From assembly GCA_024195265.1 (NCBI GenBank), contig JAJLRJ010000009.1, positions 15,820,210 through 15,884,209 of the forward strand: a DNA stretch of 64,000 nucleotides, written 5' to 3'. The notes under the pieces are model-generated. The model saw nothing but the letters and a program-made list of their open reading frames with translations, was not told the origin of the DNA and searched no databases. How positions within the stretch are numbered: the first letter of the stretch is position 1; every line of letters begins with the position of its first letter. The DNA is from Dendrophyllia cribrosa (Eukaryota; Cnidaria; Anthozoa; Scleractinia; Dendrophylliidae). Shown piece by piece: positions 1-12,800 of the stretch. The position numbers and the translations under genes are program-made.

Positions 1-145
1 TCACGTTGCTGGGGTCGAAAAATGCCTTTGTTTATTGGGCGAATATGTTCTGGGAATTCCCGGAAATAAATTTTACATGGCTTTGTTCAAAGTCAAGGAT
101 GAGACATTGAATAGCTATTATTTTCACAACATTCACGACCTTAAC

Positions 146-169
146 GGGGGGGGGGGGGGGGGGGGGGGG
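146..169. repeat. Poly-G homopolymer (24 G)
   Basis: An uninterrupted run of 24 G lies upstream of the SCRiP-like gene. Nothing else recognisable is seen in positions 1-560. Confidence 0.9.
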
Positions 170-695
170 ACGCAGAGTTGGAAAGAGGCTAGTGCCCTAT
201 TATGTAAAGTAATAACCTATGGTGTAGTAATTTTTAAATATTTTGCACAAATATAGTTTTGTAAAGATATATTTTCAGTTTTAAACGTTGGCACTCCTGA
301 AAAGGAAAAGGCTTTAATGGGTGATAGGGATAAGAAAAGGGAAGCAACACAGTATTGAAAACGGTAATAAATTTCTGAATACACCGATAAAGGATAGGTC
401 TGAATGTGCTTCTTTAATGGTCAGATCTGAAAATATGAATGGAAAGTCATGTTTTCGCCAGACAGTGTGCACTTCCATTATTACATCCGAGGGGTAACTC
501 TCTTCCTCCCCTCCCCCCTTGCATTCCACCCCTTGGGTTATCTGAGTAGACAATAACCTTTTCCTAGAAATGGTACATGACTGTGTGGTCAGTTACGATC
601 TAACAATGGAAAATAATCAGGGAAACTGGGAGACAAGTGATATTGTGTAATAGTCACGAGATTAATGAGAAAATGTGCCTGGTGTGACCGTCGCC

Positions 696-703
696 TATAA
701 AAG
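696..703 (+). promoter_or_regulatory. TATA box of the SCRiP-like gene
   Basis: TATAAAAG sits about 30 bp upstream of a plausible start site near 725-730. It is followed by a 5' leader that ends in a clear splice donor (GAA|GTAAGT, exon end 835). Context and spacing make it the best core promoter candidate for the downstream gene. Confidence 0.65.
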
Positions 704-725
704 GCAACATTCATTAGCCTTGTGG

Positions 726-835
726 AGTGTACCTCGCAGATCGAAAACGTCTAGCTGCTGGTCGTTTCCATCTTCAAGCCTCTGAAGTCGTCTTCAAGTT
801 CTCGTTACCTGCTGTGTACAAGGAGTCGAAGTGAA
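726..835 (+). other. Non-coding exon 1 of the SCRiP-like gene
   Basis: Leader between the inferred start site and the donor GAA|GTAAGTTGTG. The next acceptor, a long T-run ending in TCAG at 1374, lies seven bases before the initiating ATG, so this exon is all 5' UTR. The start coordinate is inferred from the TATA box. Confidence 0.5.
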
Positions 836-3800
836 GTAAGTTGTGTTAAAGCTTCCATGTATCGAGCTTTGTTCCAAGTGCCATCGTAAACATGAAGCGG
901 GTGAGGATAGGATCCTCTTTGATTGATAGGACAAGACTGTCCGCTAGGGGATGATTTCTTTGTCGAATGGCTAAAAGTTATCATAGCGATTATGCTGCAG
1001 GCTAGAGTATTTTTGTTCATCATTATTTTGTTATTGTTATTTTAAATTTGAATCTCTTGTAAGCTTAGCGAACGAGCGAGCGAGGTCAGTTTTGTTCTTT
1101 TGCATAATTGTGGGCGGAACCCAATTCCCAGTTACTGTAACGGAGTTTAAAAATAATCGAAATGTTTTGCATTACTTCACTTCCTCAGAGGGGTAAATCA
1201 AAGCTTTTAGTTTAGGTCTGTCTTTCTTAAGTGCGAAATTTTCTGTCGTTTTATGTAACAGTGTTATAATCTGCGATAGTCGCTATGAAAACAAGCGTGA
1301 CCTCCACAGTGCTTTTATTCGCTTCTTCTTGGTCCACTATGAGTAACACGGAACCCGTTGTATATTTTTTTCAGTTCAACCATGGCTCTAAAGATTCGCC
1401 TGTTTCTATTGCTGACTGTTTTGGGGATTGCCTTGTATCATGTGCAGGGTAAGGATTTCAAATTGTCTGACATTTCTATATTTGTGTTAACCCTCTGAGA
1501 ACTAGATTGATTTTGACAAATTCTGAGAATTTGGTTAAGGTATAGTTATTACATTTCCTCGGTCTTGGAATGTTTTCATGGTACCCTAATCTGCGTGATC
1601 GTTATAATTGAAAGTACGAGGATTTTAGATTTGGGTGGGGCAAGGGAGGGGGAAGACGAGGCCTAATTGGTAAACATTGGTAATCGCTTTTAAGTCGCCC
1701 CGTTTCTAAGATAAGGATGTATTGTTTACAAGCAAGCAAATGAGTGTTCAGATTCATCAAATTCTCAATCTTAATATACATTATTTCTTTCAATTTCTTC
1801 AGGTTTTAGTGATAATGGAGTGCCTACCAATCCCCAACCCCCCTCCTTTCCCTTTTTTTTTTGAGAAAGAGCTCTTGTTCCTTGACGTTTAGTTAATACA
1901 TTTGACCCTGAAAGCATTTTAACACTCGACTAGAAGTCACACAATATCTCGATACACTTCAAAGATATTTTGCCAAACGCAATATTTACATCAAGCAGGA
2001 AATTTAGGTAGCTTTAGGAGGGTGGTGAATAGGTCCACGGATCCTCGGATTTGGCCTTGAAAAGCGTACGGATTGTAGCCTACGTGTAGCCGTACCATCC
2101 CCCCGAGAAAAAACGGGAGGGAGGGAACGTCTACGAAAACCTGGCACGAATCGTGTTATGTGACGTCACAGCTTTTGCATGAGAATATATAATTGCTTTT
2201 CATTGGTTGACCGCTCGATCAATACTTTCGATACATCTGATTGGCTTAAAGAGATCTACCTCGTTTTCACGAGGCTACGCGAACTGAAAGGGTAACTAAA
2301 TGCAAGATGGCGGACGGAATATCGGAAATCACGCAAACTAAAACAGCGTTCAACGCTGCTCTAGAGCAAGTTTGTGCGACATTTGGCATAGAGAAATTTC
2401 ACGAAGAGCAACAAAAAGCGATAGAGATGTTTTTCGAGGGGAAGGATGTCTTCGTTTCCTTACCAACTGGCTATGGAAAATCTATTATTTTAATAAGTAG
2501 TTTATTCCCAATCTAATGGCATCCAAGGGTTGAATTCTAAGGGGACATTAAGTACATATAGACTTAAGTAATACAAGCTAACTGATAGCTTATATGATAT
2601 AAATTTGGTATATTAACAATGGGTGCAAAAGTCAGCAACTGAAAAACGTTTTACAGTTGCAGCAATATAAAAGACGTGTTACTGACTGTTCACCCACCTC
2701 AAAATGACCTCATATAAATTTTGTCTGCAAATATATCTAGTGTCTGAACAAAACTGTGAGAGTTTCAGTCATCATGAAACTTTACAAGAAGTATCATTAA
2801 TTATTAACAAGTCTAATTTTTATTTTGTATTAATTGTACAGCCCAAGATGCCCCAACGTGCGACTGGCCAAAGGGTTTCTGCAAAGAGGTTCCTTGTCCA
2901 GCGAATATGGAATGGTGTCCTCAGAACGACAAGGGTTGTAAAGGTTCAACGAACCATTGCTGTTGCTACAATTTTAAGAAAGCGGAGATCGGTAAGTTGT
3001 GACAGCACACTAAAAGAACTGTCGTTTTGGGGCAATCAGTAAAATACAGAAATATAGTTCACGAAAAGAAGTAATCACAAACTCGACTCTTACACAGTTT
3101 TCAAATAAACTGAACTTGATATCTTAGAACACCGCCCCGCACCTGTGGCGTGCTTCTACTCAATTTTGATATTTTTTGCCACATATATTCCCACAGATTG
3201 ATAAAAATGGAACTCGGAAATTGTAGAATTAACAATTTTACTGAAAAATTTACTCCGTTACTTCCACAAGCCATCGGATTTCTTACACAGACTCTATGGA
3301 TAAAACCGTTTTATACAGCGTACTGTAGTTAACAGCACCATAGGGAAGTACTGCTCCGGGATTAGCTTTTTTTGAATGGTCACACTTTACTAGGATTTCA
3401 TTCACAGACTAGAACCGCCTTGTACAGCAAAATAAACAGTACCACAGGAAAGTACTGCTCGATAGCTTTTATTTGAATGGTCACACTGTTGGATTTCATC
3501 CACAGACTAGAACCACCTTGTACAGCATAATAAACAGTACCACTGGAAAGTACTGCTCAATCGCTTTCATTTGAATGGTCACACTTTAGAATTTCATTCA
3601 CAGACTAGAACCACCTTGTACAGCATAATAAACAGTACCACAAGAAAAGTGCTCTTAGGTAGCTTTCATTTGAATGGTCACACTATGATTTCATCAACAG
3701 ACTCAAAAGATAGAACCACCTTGTACAGCATAATAGCGGAGCACTCGCGGGCCGAAGGCCCGCTGCGTAGCCCCATACTCATAGAACCCATCCCGTCATT

Positions 3801-6800
3801 TTTCAAGGTCATGGCCAGCGGAATGTTTCGCGTGCGGCGTCTTTACATGTGTGTCCGAGCGTTGGGCAGGGCCAATTCGCGGGCGCGTATGACGTCGCAA
3901 AACATGCGCGTATGACGTTGCGTAACATCGAAGCGAGGCTTTGTTTTTCGCGCAGCTGCACAGCCGATGTCACGTCAGGTGAACACTCAACACTCTTGTT
4001 GAATTTGGTTAGCCTTGGAGTTTTGCCGAGAAAACCATTTGCAAAGTCGTTTTTCCCGGTATTTATCCGCGGTTCGCTACTCAAGACAGGTTTCACATTT
4101 GTCAAACAGTGGTCAAGACCGCATTTGAGGCTGTGTAACTCTGCAAGTCAATCGTTTTTGGAGGAATATAGAGCTAAGTGCTTATTTTTAAACCTGATTT
4201 CGTCTAAATTGAAGCTAGTAGATCGTCGAAGCATTTGTTTACAGCTAAACTCTTTAGAGTTTAATTCTTGTGCTTCCGACCTTTTCACCTTAGTTAAGCT
4301 TATCATCATTATACTGTTCTATATTGTGCAATTTGGCTTGCATTAAAAAAGGTTTTATTTTTGAATAATTAGGTTATATAAAACGTGCTTAAATTCAGTC
4401 GTTTCATGATTTCTTTCATCGAAGACAATCAGCTCGGCCTAGAGATTTGAATAAAATTTTTCGAAAGAAGATTGTGTTGTTCATTTTTATGTCTTTGTTC
4501 ATTCATTACATAGGTTGAAAAGCGATTTTATGTAAAAAAAAAAAAACAAGACTTGGATTTTATATAGTTCTAACTTCACTCGCGTGGCCTTATGCAAATA
4601 TGTTTGTGTATTTTTTGCAGTTTTGATTTCCAAATCAGTTTCTCGGGCCATTTTTTATAAGCAACAGGTGTATTTTATTGGAAAAGTAGTCGTACTAGCT
4701 ATTCCAGATGAAGAAAAAGTTGTTTTTGTGAACTTTTGTACGGTCAAAATGTACTGTGCAGACGGTCGCGTAATACTGTTTTTGAGAATTGCTAAAATTG
4801 AAAAATAGCCCGATCGTCAATCTTAATTCTTGTGCTTCCGACCTTTCACCTTAGTTCAGTTTCACCTTAGTTAAGCTTGTTCAGTGAGCGGCGCTGTTAG
4901 GCTCAGCCTATCTACAGCTATTTCGAGAAAGGTTGTCGGAAAAAAGCGTAAAAGTGCACGCGACAATCCCGAAAGATATTGTGGGTAGTCATCAACGCAT
5001 TATCCTAAAAACTCCTTTATCCATATGGCCCACCATCTAAGATCGTCGTTGTACGGACGAAGCATCGCGGATTTGATGTATTTATTTGACTTATTAACAT
5101 TTAGTGATCATATTCCAAGTTAATTTTCGGGATTATCGCGTGCACTTTTGTATACAGCTGTTTCGAGAAAGGTTATCGGAAAAAAGCGCAAAAGTGCACG
5201 CGACAATTCCGAAAAATAATATGGGATATGATCAATGAATTTTAATAAGTCCAATAAACACATGAAACCCGCGATGCCTCGTCCGTACAGGGACGATCTT
5301 AGATGGCGGGCCATTGGGATAAATGAGTTTTTAGGATATAGCGTGGATGACTACCCACAATACCTTTCTGGATTGTCGCGTGCACCTTTACGCTTTTTTC
5401 CGACCTTTCTCGAAACAGCTGTATAAAATTATATATTAGAACTAAACCTATGCCCGTCATTTTTCATGGTCATGGCTAGCGGAATGCTTCGCGGGCGCGT
5501 CGGTCCTGTGCGTCCGTCGCGCAGGGCTAGATCGCGCGGCTACACAGCCGTCAGCTCGGCAAACACTTTAAAAGTTGGATCTTTCGCAGTGTTTAGCGGA
5601 GCAGTAAAGTCGTTATTTCCCTGCACTTTTTCGCGGTTTGCTACTTAAGACAGGGATACTAATTAAGGGATACTAAGAAGCCGCTTTAGTGGAAAAAGAA
5701 GAGCTTTCAGGGATAAAATCTTGCTTCGAGGAACTCCATACGTTTTTATCAATGCAGGAGCAATGCGAGAGATGTATTTGTTTTTATTACGGATTTCTGA
5801 ACCGAAGAAGCGGAGTTTTAACGAATTTCCAAGCGGTCCAGTGACTTAAAGGTAAAATAAATCACATTTTTCGATGGGAATTTATGTTGATATCAATGTT
5901 TTTATTGACTTTTCCTTTGTGTTCTCTTTAGTTTTGGAGACATGTTTATGAAACGTGCTCAAATTAAGTCGTGTTGTTATCTTGAATTTCATCGAGGACA
6001 GGTCTGCCTTGATGCGCTATAAATGGCACGTATTTTGCTTTTAAACATAAACTAATAGATCGTATTTGAATAAAATTTTTCAAAAGCAGATTTTGTTGTC
6101 CATTTTTATGTGTTTGTTCATTCATTACATAGGTTGAAAAGCGATTTTATGTAAACAAAACAAGACTTGGATTTCATGATTCTAAACTCACTCGCGTCGC
6201 CTTATGCAAATATGTTTGTGTATTTTTTGCAATTTTGCTTTCTAAGTCAGTTTTTCAGGCAATTTTTGATACGCAACAAGTGTATTTTATTTGGAAATTA
6301 GTCGTACTAGTTATTCTAGACCCAGAAAAAGTTGTTTTGTGAACTTTTATACGGTCTAAATGTGCTGTGCAGACGGTCGCGTAATACTGTTTTTGAGAAT
6401 TGCTAAAATTGAAAAGTAGCCCAGTCGTCAATCTTAATTCTTGTGCTTCCGACCTTTCACCTCAGTTAAGCTAAGCTAAGCTTATCATCGGCTTTAATTT
6501 CTGTTCAGAGAGCGACGCTGTTAGGCTCGGCCTATCTATATATATATGAAACAGTATCACAGGAAAGTTAACTGCTCAATCGCTCTCATTTGAATGGTCA
6601 CACTTTAGAATTTCATTCACAGACTAGAACCACCTTGTACAGCATAATAAACAGTACCACAAGAAAAGTGCTCTGAAGTAGCTTTCATTTGAATGGTCAC
6701 ACTTTGGGATTTCATCTACAGCCTCAAAAGCTAGAACCACCTTATACAGCATAATAAACAGCACCACAGGAAAGTACTGCTCAGTAGCAAAATGTTTAAA

Positions 6801-9800
6801 TGTTTTAAATGTTTCAAATTTCATAGTAAAACAGCCCACTCCTTTATCAGATCATAGTCCTATCATAACTTGGCTAAATATTAATGCAGACAATTCTGGT
6901 ATTCTTAAAGGATCACAAAATAATTGTTTAAGGCGTGTACCAAAACAGTTTGTTTGGGAAAATGATTCTACACAGAAATTCAAAGATGTTTTGCGCTCTC
7001 AAGTTCTCCAAACACTAATACAATAGTATATAGACGAGGAAACACAAATTCACGATGTTAACACTTCTCTTGAAAAAGTAGAAAATATTCTTATTACAAC
7101 TGCTAAACAATGTTTAAAGATTAAAACCACAAAAAAACATAAGCGTATCAAGTCATCATCAAACAAAAAATGGTTTGACCGGGAATGTCGATTAAAAAGA
7201 CATGAATTGAGGAAAATGGCGAACCAAAAACATAGAGATCCGTTGAACCCCATTTTGCGTGAGAAATACCATGTCATTTTAATGCAATACAAAAGAATTT
7301 TGAACTCTAAAAAGAACGAATACTACAATAGCAAGCTTCATAGATTGGAGGAAACTATTGAAAACTCAGATGCGACAAATGTTTGGAAATGTCTAAAATC
7401 AATGGATGACACCATTAAAGCGGAAGATATTCCTTTCGTGTCGGAAGAAAATTGGCTGCTACACTTTCAATCTCTTCACTCTAATGAACCGCTTAATCCC
7501 ACCCAGCAGATAATCCATGATGAACTAAAAGTAGAAGAAGATCGTAAACAACAATTTCGTCCATTAGATTACTTGATTACCGAAAATGAAATACGAAAAG
7601 CTGCCAAAAAGTTAAAGAACAACAAATCTTCTTTTTCAGATAAAATTAGAAATGAAATGATTAAAGCTAGTCTTAATGAACTAATGCCTGTTTACTACAA
7701 ACTGTTTAATGCAGTTCTAAGTTCAGGTACCATGCCCCAGACATAATGTGGCGGTCTCATTACACCAATTTATAAATCAGGCGGAAGAAGCGATCCGTCA
7801 AACTACCGTGGTATCTGTGTTTCAAACTGTCTGGGAAAACCATTTTAAGTCCATTAATTAGTCTATTAAGTCCACTACTTTTCAACCTTTACATTAACGA
7901 TTTACCTTTTTCATTTGAAAATATTTTGTCTGATCCTTTTGTTCTACCAAACGGTACAAAATTAAACTCTCTTTTATATGCGGACGATTTTTAAATCGTG
8001 ATAAAATGATTAAAATCATTTTATTACGTTCTAAAAAATCATTTTATTACGTTCTAAAACAGGTTTACAAAATTGTCTTAATGCATTATCATCATACTGC
8101 AACACGTGGATGTTAAGCATAAATCCCCAAAAAACCAAGATTATGGTTTTTCAAAAACGCGCAATAAAATGCTCTGAATATAGATTTTATGTGAATGATC
8201 AAATTATTGATGTTGTACAAGATTAAACTTAGGGCCTGGTCGCACTACAGTCAAAAACAAAAATTAGCCCGTGTATTTAGGAACTAAAATTCCTCTTCAG
8301 GAAATTTGAAAGTCTCACTTGATCATCTAAAAGAGAAAGCACTTCACGCTCTTTTCAGTCTGAGGCGACACACAGATTTTGGTAAGCTAAATCCGTCCCT
8401 TGCCTGTAAAATTTTTGATACAATGATATTCCCAATTTTGCTCCATAATAGTGAAATTTGGGGTGGGTATACCAAATCGGATTTTAAGGCTTGGGATAGC
8501 TCACAAATTGAAAGAACGCATCTTCAGTTTTGTAAACGCTACCTTCAAGTGAGTAATAAGGTTTCTAAATATTGCGTGCAGAGCTGAACTTGGTCGATTT
8601 CCTCTAAATATTGCCATTAATCTAAGAATCCTCAACTACTTGTTATACCTTCAAAATAAACCCCAAGATTCTTTTGTTAAACAATCTTTCTTAATCTCAT
8701 TAAATCTTCACTCGAATGGTAAAATTAGCTTTCACTCTAATCTTATGAAGATATCCGAATATTTTAATTTCAGAAATTTTAACCCCGATTTATTAAACAC
8801 CGCTGAAGTCAAACACTGTACAAATTTAATGAAACAGAAATAAATTTCTTATTGGCAACATATACTTCAGCATTCTCAAAAACTAGAATTTTATAAGAGT
8901 TTTAAGAACGAATATACCCCCTCAAATTATCTAGGCCTAACTAGAAGAGCATCTGATAGGAGGGTATTAACTAAATTACGTATAAGTAATCATAAACTTA
9001 TGATCGAACTGGGCAGATACAACAAAATTCTCAGAGACAAAAGGCTTTGCCCAGTTTGTGGTTCAAATAAAATCGAAGACGAAATCCATTTTCTTTTCTA
9101 TTGTTCAAAATACGCAACAATAAGAGATAATTTTTACAATAAAATACAGACTTTTATACCAAATATTAGCCATTTACCTGTAACTGAATTGATCATAGAA
9201 TTTATGAATTCTTCCATTTACTTTGTAAACATGCAATTAATTAAATTTATTTCATCTTGTTTTGATTCTCGAGATGAAATTGTTACCAATGTAATTTAAT
9301 TATTCCAACGTGAATATCATTATCATTTTTGTTTTCTTTCCTTTTGTTAGTTAGTTGTAAGCTTTTGCAATATTGTAAAATCTACAGTCATGCAAATAAA
9401 GCTAAATGTTGTTGTTGTAGCTTTCATTTGAATGGTCACACTATGATTTCACCAACAGACTCAAAAGGTAGAACCACATTACAGGACGACTCAAGATTTG
9501 ACTTTGCATTGAAACGGGTTAATAAGCGGCCGGAGTTAACAAACGGCACCGCGTGAAAGAAGTAACCCTTCAATCGCTGAATTTGAATGGTCATACAGTA
9601 GGGTTGTATTCACACACTAAAAAAAAAAACAGAAGCATGTCGCGTGAATCGTAACCATTCTGCAGTTGCGTAATACGCCCCTCCAGAAACTTCGGGGAGG
9701 CTGAGCACCAGCTTTTGGCACTGAAATTTTTGGGATCGTTTGGTTAACCAGTATGAGCTATGATTGTTTAATGGTTGCCTTTCGAAATCATCAAAATATA

Positions 9801-12800
9801 TCTTAACTAACGCTGGTTACCCAAACGATCTCAGAAAACCTGGCGCGCAGTCTCCCTGAACTTTCTGGAGTGGCAATTAAGGTTGAGCTCTTACTTAGTA
9901 CGTGGATGAAATCCATAAGTGTGACCATTCAAATGAAAGCTCTTTAACAGTACTCCCCCGTGGTGCTGTTTGTTTTCACTGTTTTTTTTTAATTGCATTT
10001 TCATTTGGGGCAATCTTCATCTTTCACAGTTAAAGATGCGCCAAAGGTTGAAGTTCTTGATAAGCCGTGTGATTGGCCTAATGGTACTTGCACGTATAAA
10101 GAGGGTCCCTGCCCACTACATTGGGTACATTGCCCTAAGTTCGACATTGGATGCCGTCGTAAAACAAACCACTGCTGCTGCCGCACGACACCCCGTAAGT
10201 TGTCATAAATTTACGTACAGGAAAATGAGTTCGCTTACATAATTTGTATAACCTTTTTACTTCGGTCCTTTCCTTATGTATACACCCACGTTAAAAGTTA
10301 AACAAAAACCTTACACTTAATTTGCAAAAGATAACAAAAGAAAACCAGCACCACAGAAATATACAACTCAATAGATTTTATTTGAATGGCCAGTCAGACT
10401 GTAGGGTTTCATCAACAGACTCAAAAGTTGGAACTTCCTTGTACAGCATAAGAAATAGTACTACAGAAAAGTATTGCTCAACAGGTTTCGTTCCAATGGT
10501 CACATTGTAGGGGTTTTAAACAAAAGAACACTCTGCAACTGACTCACTCAAAATCAGAACCACCTTGCATTGCATAATACACACTATACGGGAAAGTTCT
10601 GCTCGGCAAGGTTTGTGAATGGTCCAAAATTTAGTGTGCGCAGCAGACGTTTCCTTTGCGAGAGCGCGGGAGGCGCGGAAAGGCAATGGGCGTGAAAAGG
10701 TGTTCCTTTCGCGCCCCATGCCTTCACGCGCCTCGTTTATTAACAAAACAAAATTGATGATTTATAATATTGATGATTTTTTTGGAATAGCGCCTCCGCC
10801 CGGGAATTGCAACTGGCCGCTTGGTACTTGCACATACGTTGGAGACCCCTGCCCACCAGGCTCGAAGCGCTGCCCTGACTACGACGCAGACTGTGAATTG
10901 AGATCGAACCGCTGCTGCTGCCGCAGGTAGGAATGGTAATGCCTTTACTATTTGAGGGCATTAACATGAATTCCTTCAAAGCTTAACTTACTAAAGTGAC
11001 AGAAAATTTTAGGAAAACAACTTCAAAGTAGAGGGCGCGATCCATTCGACCTAAAATTCCGATTAGAATTTCTGAAAATTTCGGCGGCAAATGAAACGGT
11101 AATTGTCTGTTTTACCGGAATTTTCGGGAAAAAGAACAAACTCGTGAGATATTCATAAATTTTCGGAACATTTTCCCCGAAAATTATCGTTCCATTTGGT
11201 TTCCTTCCCAAAATTTTCGCAGTGGATTTGAGCGATGATTTCACCACGAGCAATGGGTCGCAGTTGGAATTTCTGGAAATTTTGGTCGAATGGATCGCGC
11301 CCTCTGTTTCAGTTTTACGTGTTAAGTTTAAAACAATACTAGTGTTGCGCTTTAGCAGCCATTTCACTGCCAAGAGCAGCCAAAATCAAAATTCAAAACT
11401 TAAGTACGTCAAATTTCATTTCGTAAAATTCTGAAAAACTAGTTGTACCATAAGAAACAGCTTTATCATCGTATCATCATAAACATCGTAGGTGATTTCA
11501 TCCGACTCAAAAGTTGTTTAAAAACACATCATGTACAGTATAGTAAACAACACCACAGGAAAGTTTTGCTCAGTAGCTTTCATTTGAATGGTCACACTGT
11601 ATTCAAAATTCAAAACTGAAGTACGTCAAATCGTAAAATTCTGAAAAACTAGTAGTACCATAAGTAATATATAATGATAATAATATAATAATTTATTGCT
11701 TATATAGCGCAAATTAACATGATATGCGCGCGTAGTCAGCGTAGTCCCCCCCATTTAAAAACATTGCACCCCAAGGAAACTTCTAATGGAGCGTACATGC
11801 TCCCTTCCCTCCTGGGGAAACTAGCGCGCATATTTCGTTCGCCCCCCTTATAAAGGTGCGAATTCTTAGAATAAACTCCACACGTGCTCATTTCGTATTC
11901 AAAAACAAACTCTGAAAACTGCTTGTCAGCTTCGCTTGAGCTCAGATGCGGAGCAGCTTATAATCCCAGCAACTATTTCTCCAATTGCAAGCCCTTCTAA
12001 GCAAAAAATATTCGATGTAAAAGTATTGCAGTACCTTGAAATTCATGTGGAAGGAGTTTGACACCAAACTGCAGGATAATTTTCGAAAAATGATGGAAAA
12101 CGCAGCATTGGAGATTTGAGCAGGTTTTGGAGCATTTTATAATATTTACAGAACTAGTGAATACTTTTTAACGGTTCGCACGATTTGTAATCGGCTTATA
12201 ATTCAGAATTAGCAAGCATTGGGAAGGTTTCTCCCAGAAATTTGGGTTCGTAGATTGTTTAGTCAAAGAGCATGAAGTATTTAAAATTTTAAGAGAATTT
12301 TGGGGCTAAATTTTGATGGCGTTAATTCTTCCGCATTTCTGCTCCAACGATTTTGCTGAAACTTGGTAAGGATATGTATTAAGTCAAAGTAAGCTTATTC
12401 CAGAAATTTAACACAAATATAACAGCAAACTTTTTCACAGAGTGCGATTTTGTTCAAAAAGTGGGATTCATTTAAGCCCGATTATCACTAAATATATTTT
12501 TTACCATTAAGTAACAATCCGTGTAAGAAGTAGGCAATTCTCTATTGTTCCGATGCATTTCGCTTTCCCCACATAAGAATGTTTAGATTTTCGTACTGAG
12601 AATACGTCAACCTATGGACAACATGGTTTTGAAATAAAATTTACTGAAACTTTATTTTAAAGCGATGTTTCTTTTGTTACAAGATTTCATCCAATCGTGA
12701 GACTCCAAAACAATGGCCAAGAAAGACTTCTAATTTTCCATGTTCCCCACATAGAATTTTTGTTGCATTAAAAATCACAATAGTTTTCACTAAAAGGGAA

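Noticed and set aside
3849..4346. 165-codon frame in direct repeat A
   Set aside because: Not open in copy B; no domain recognised; probably chance.
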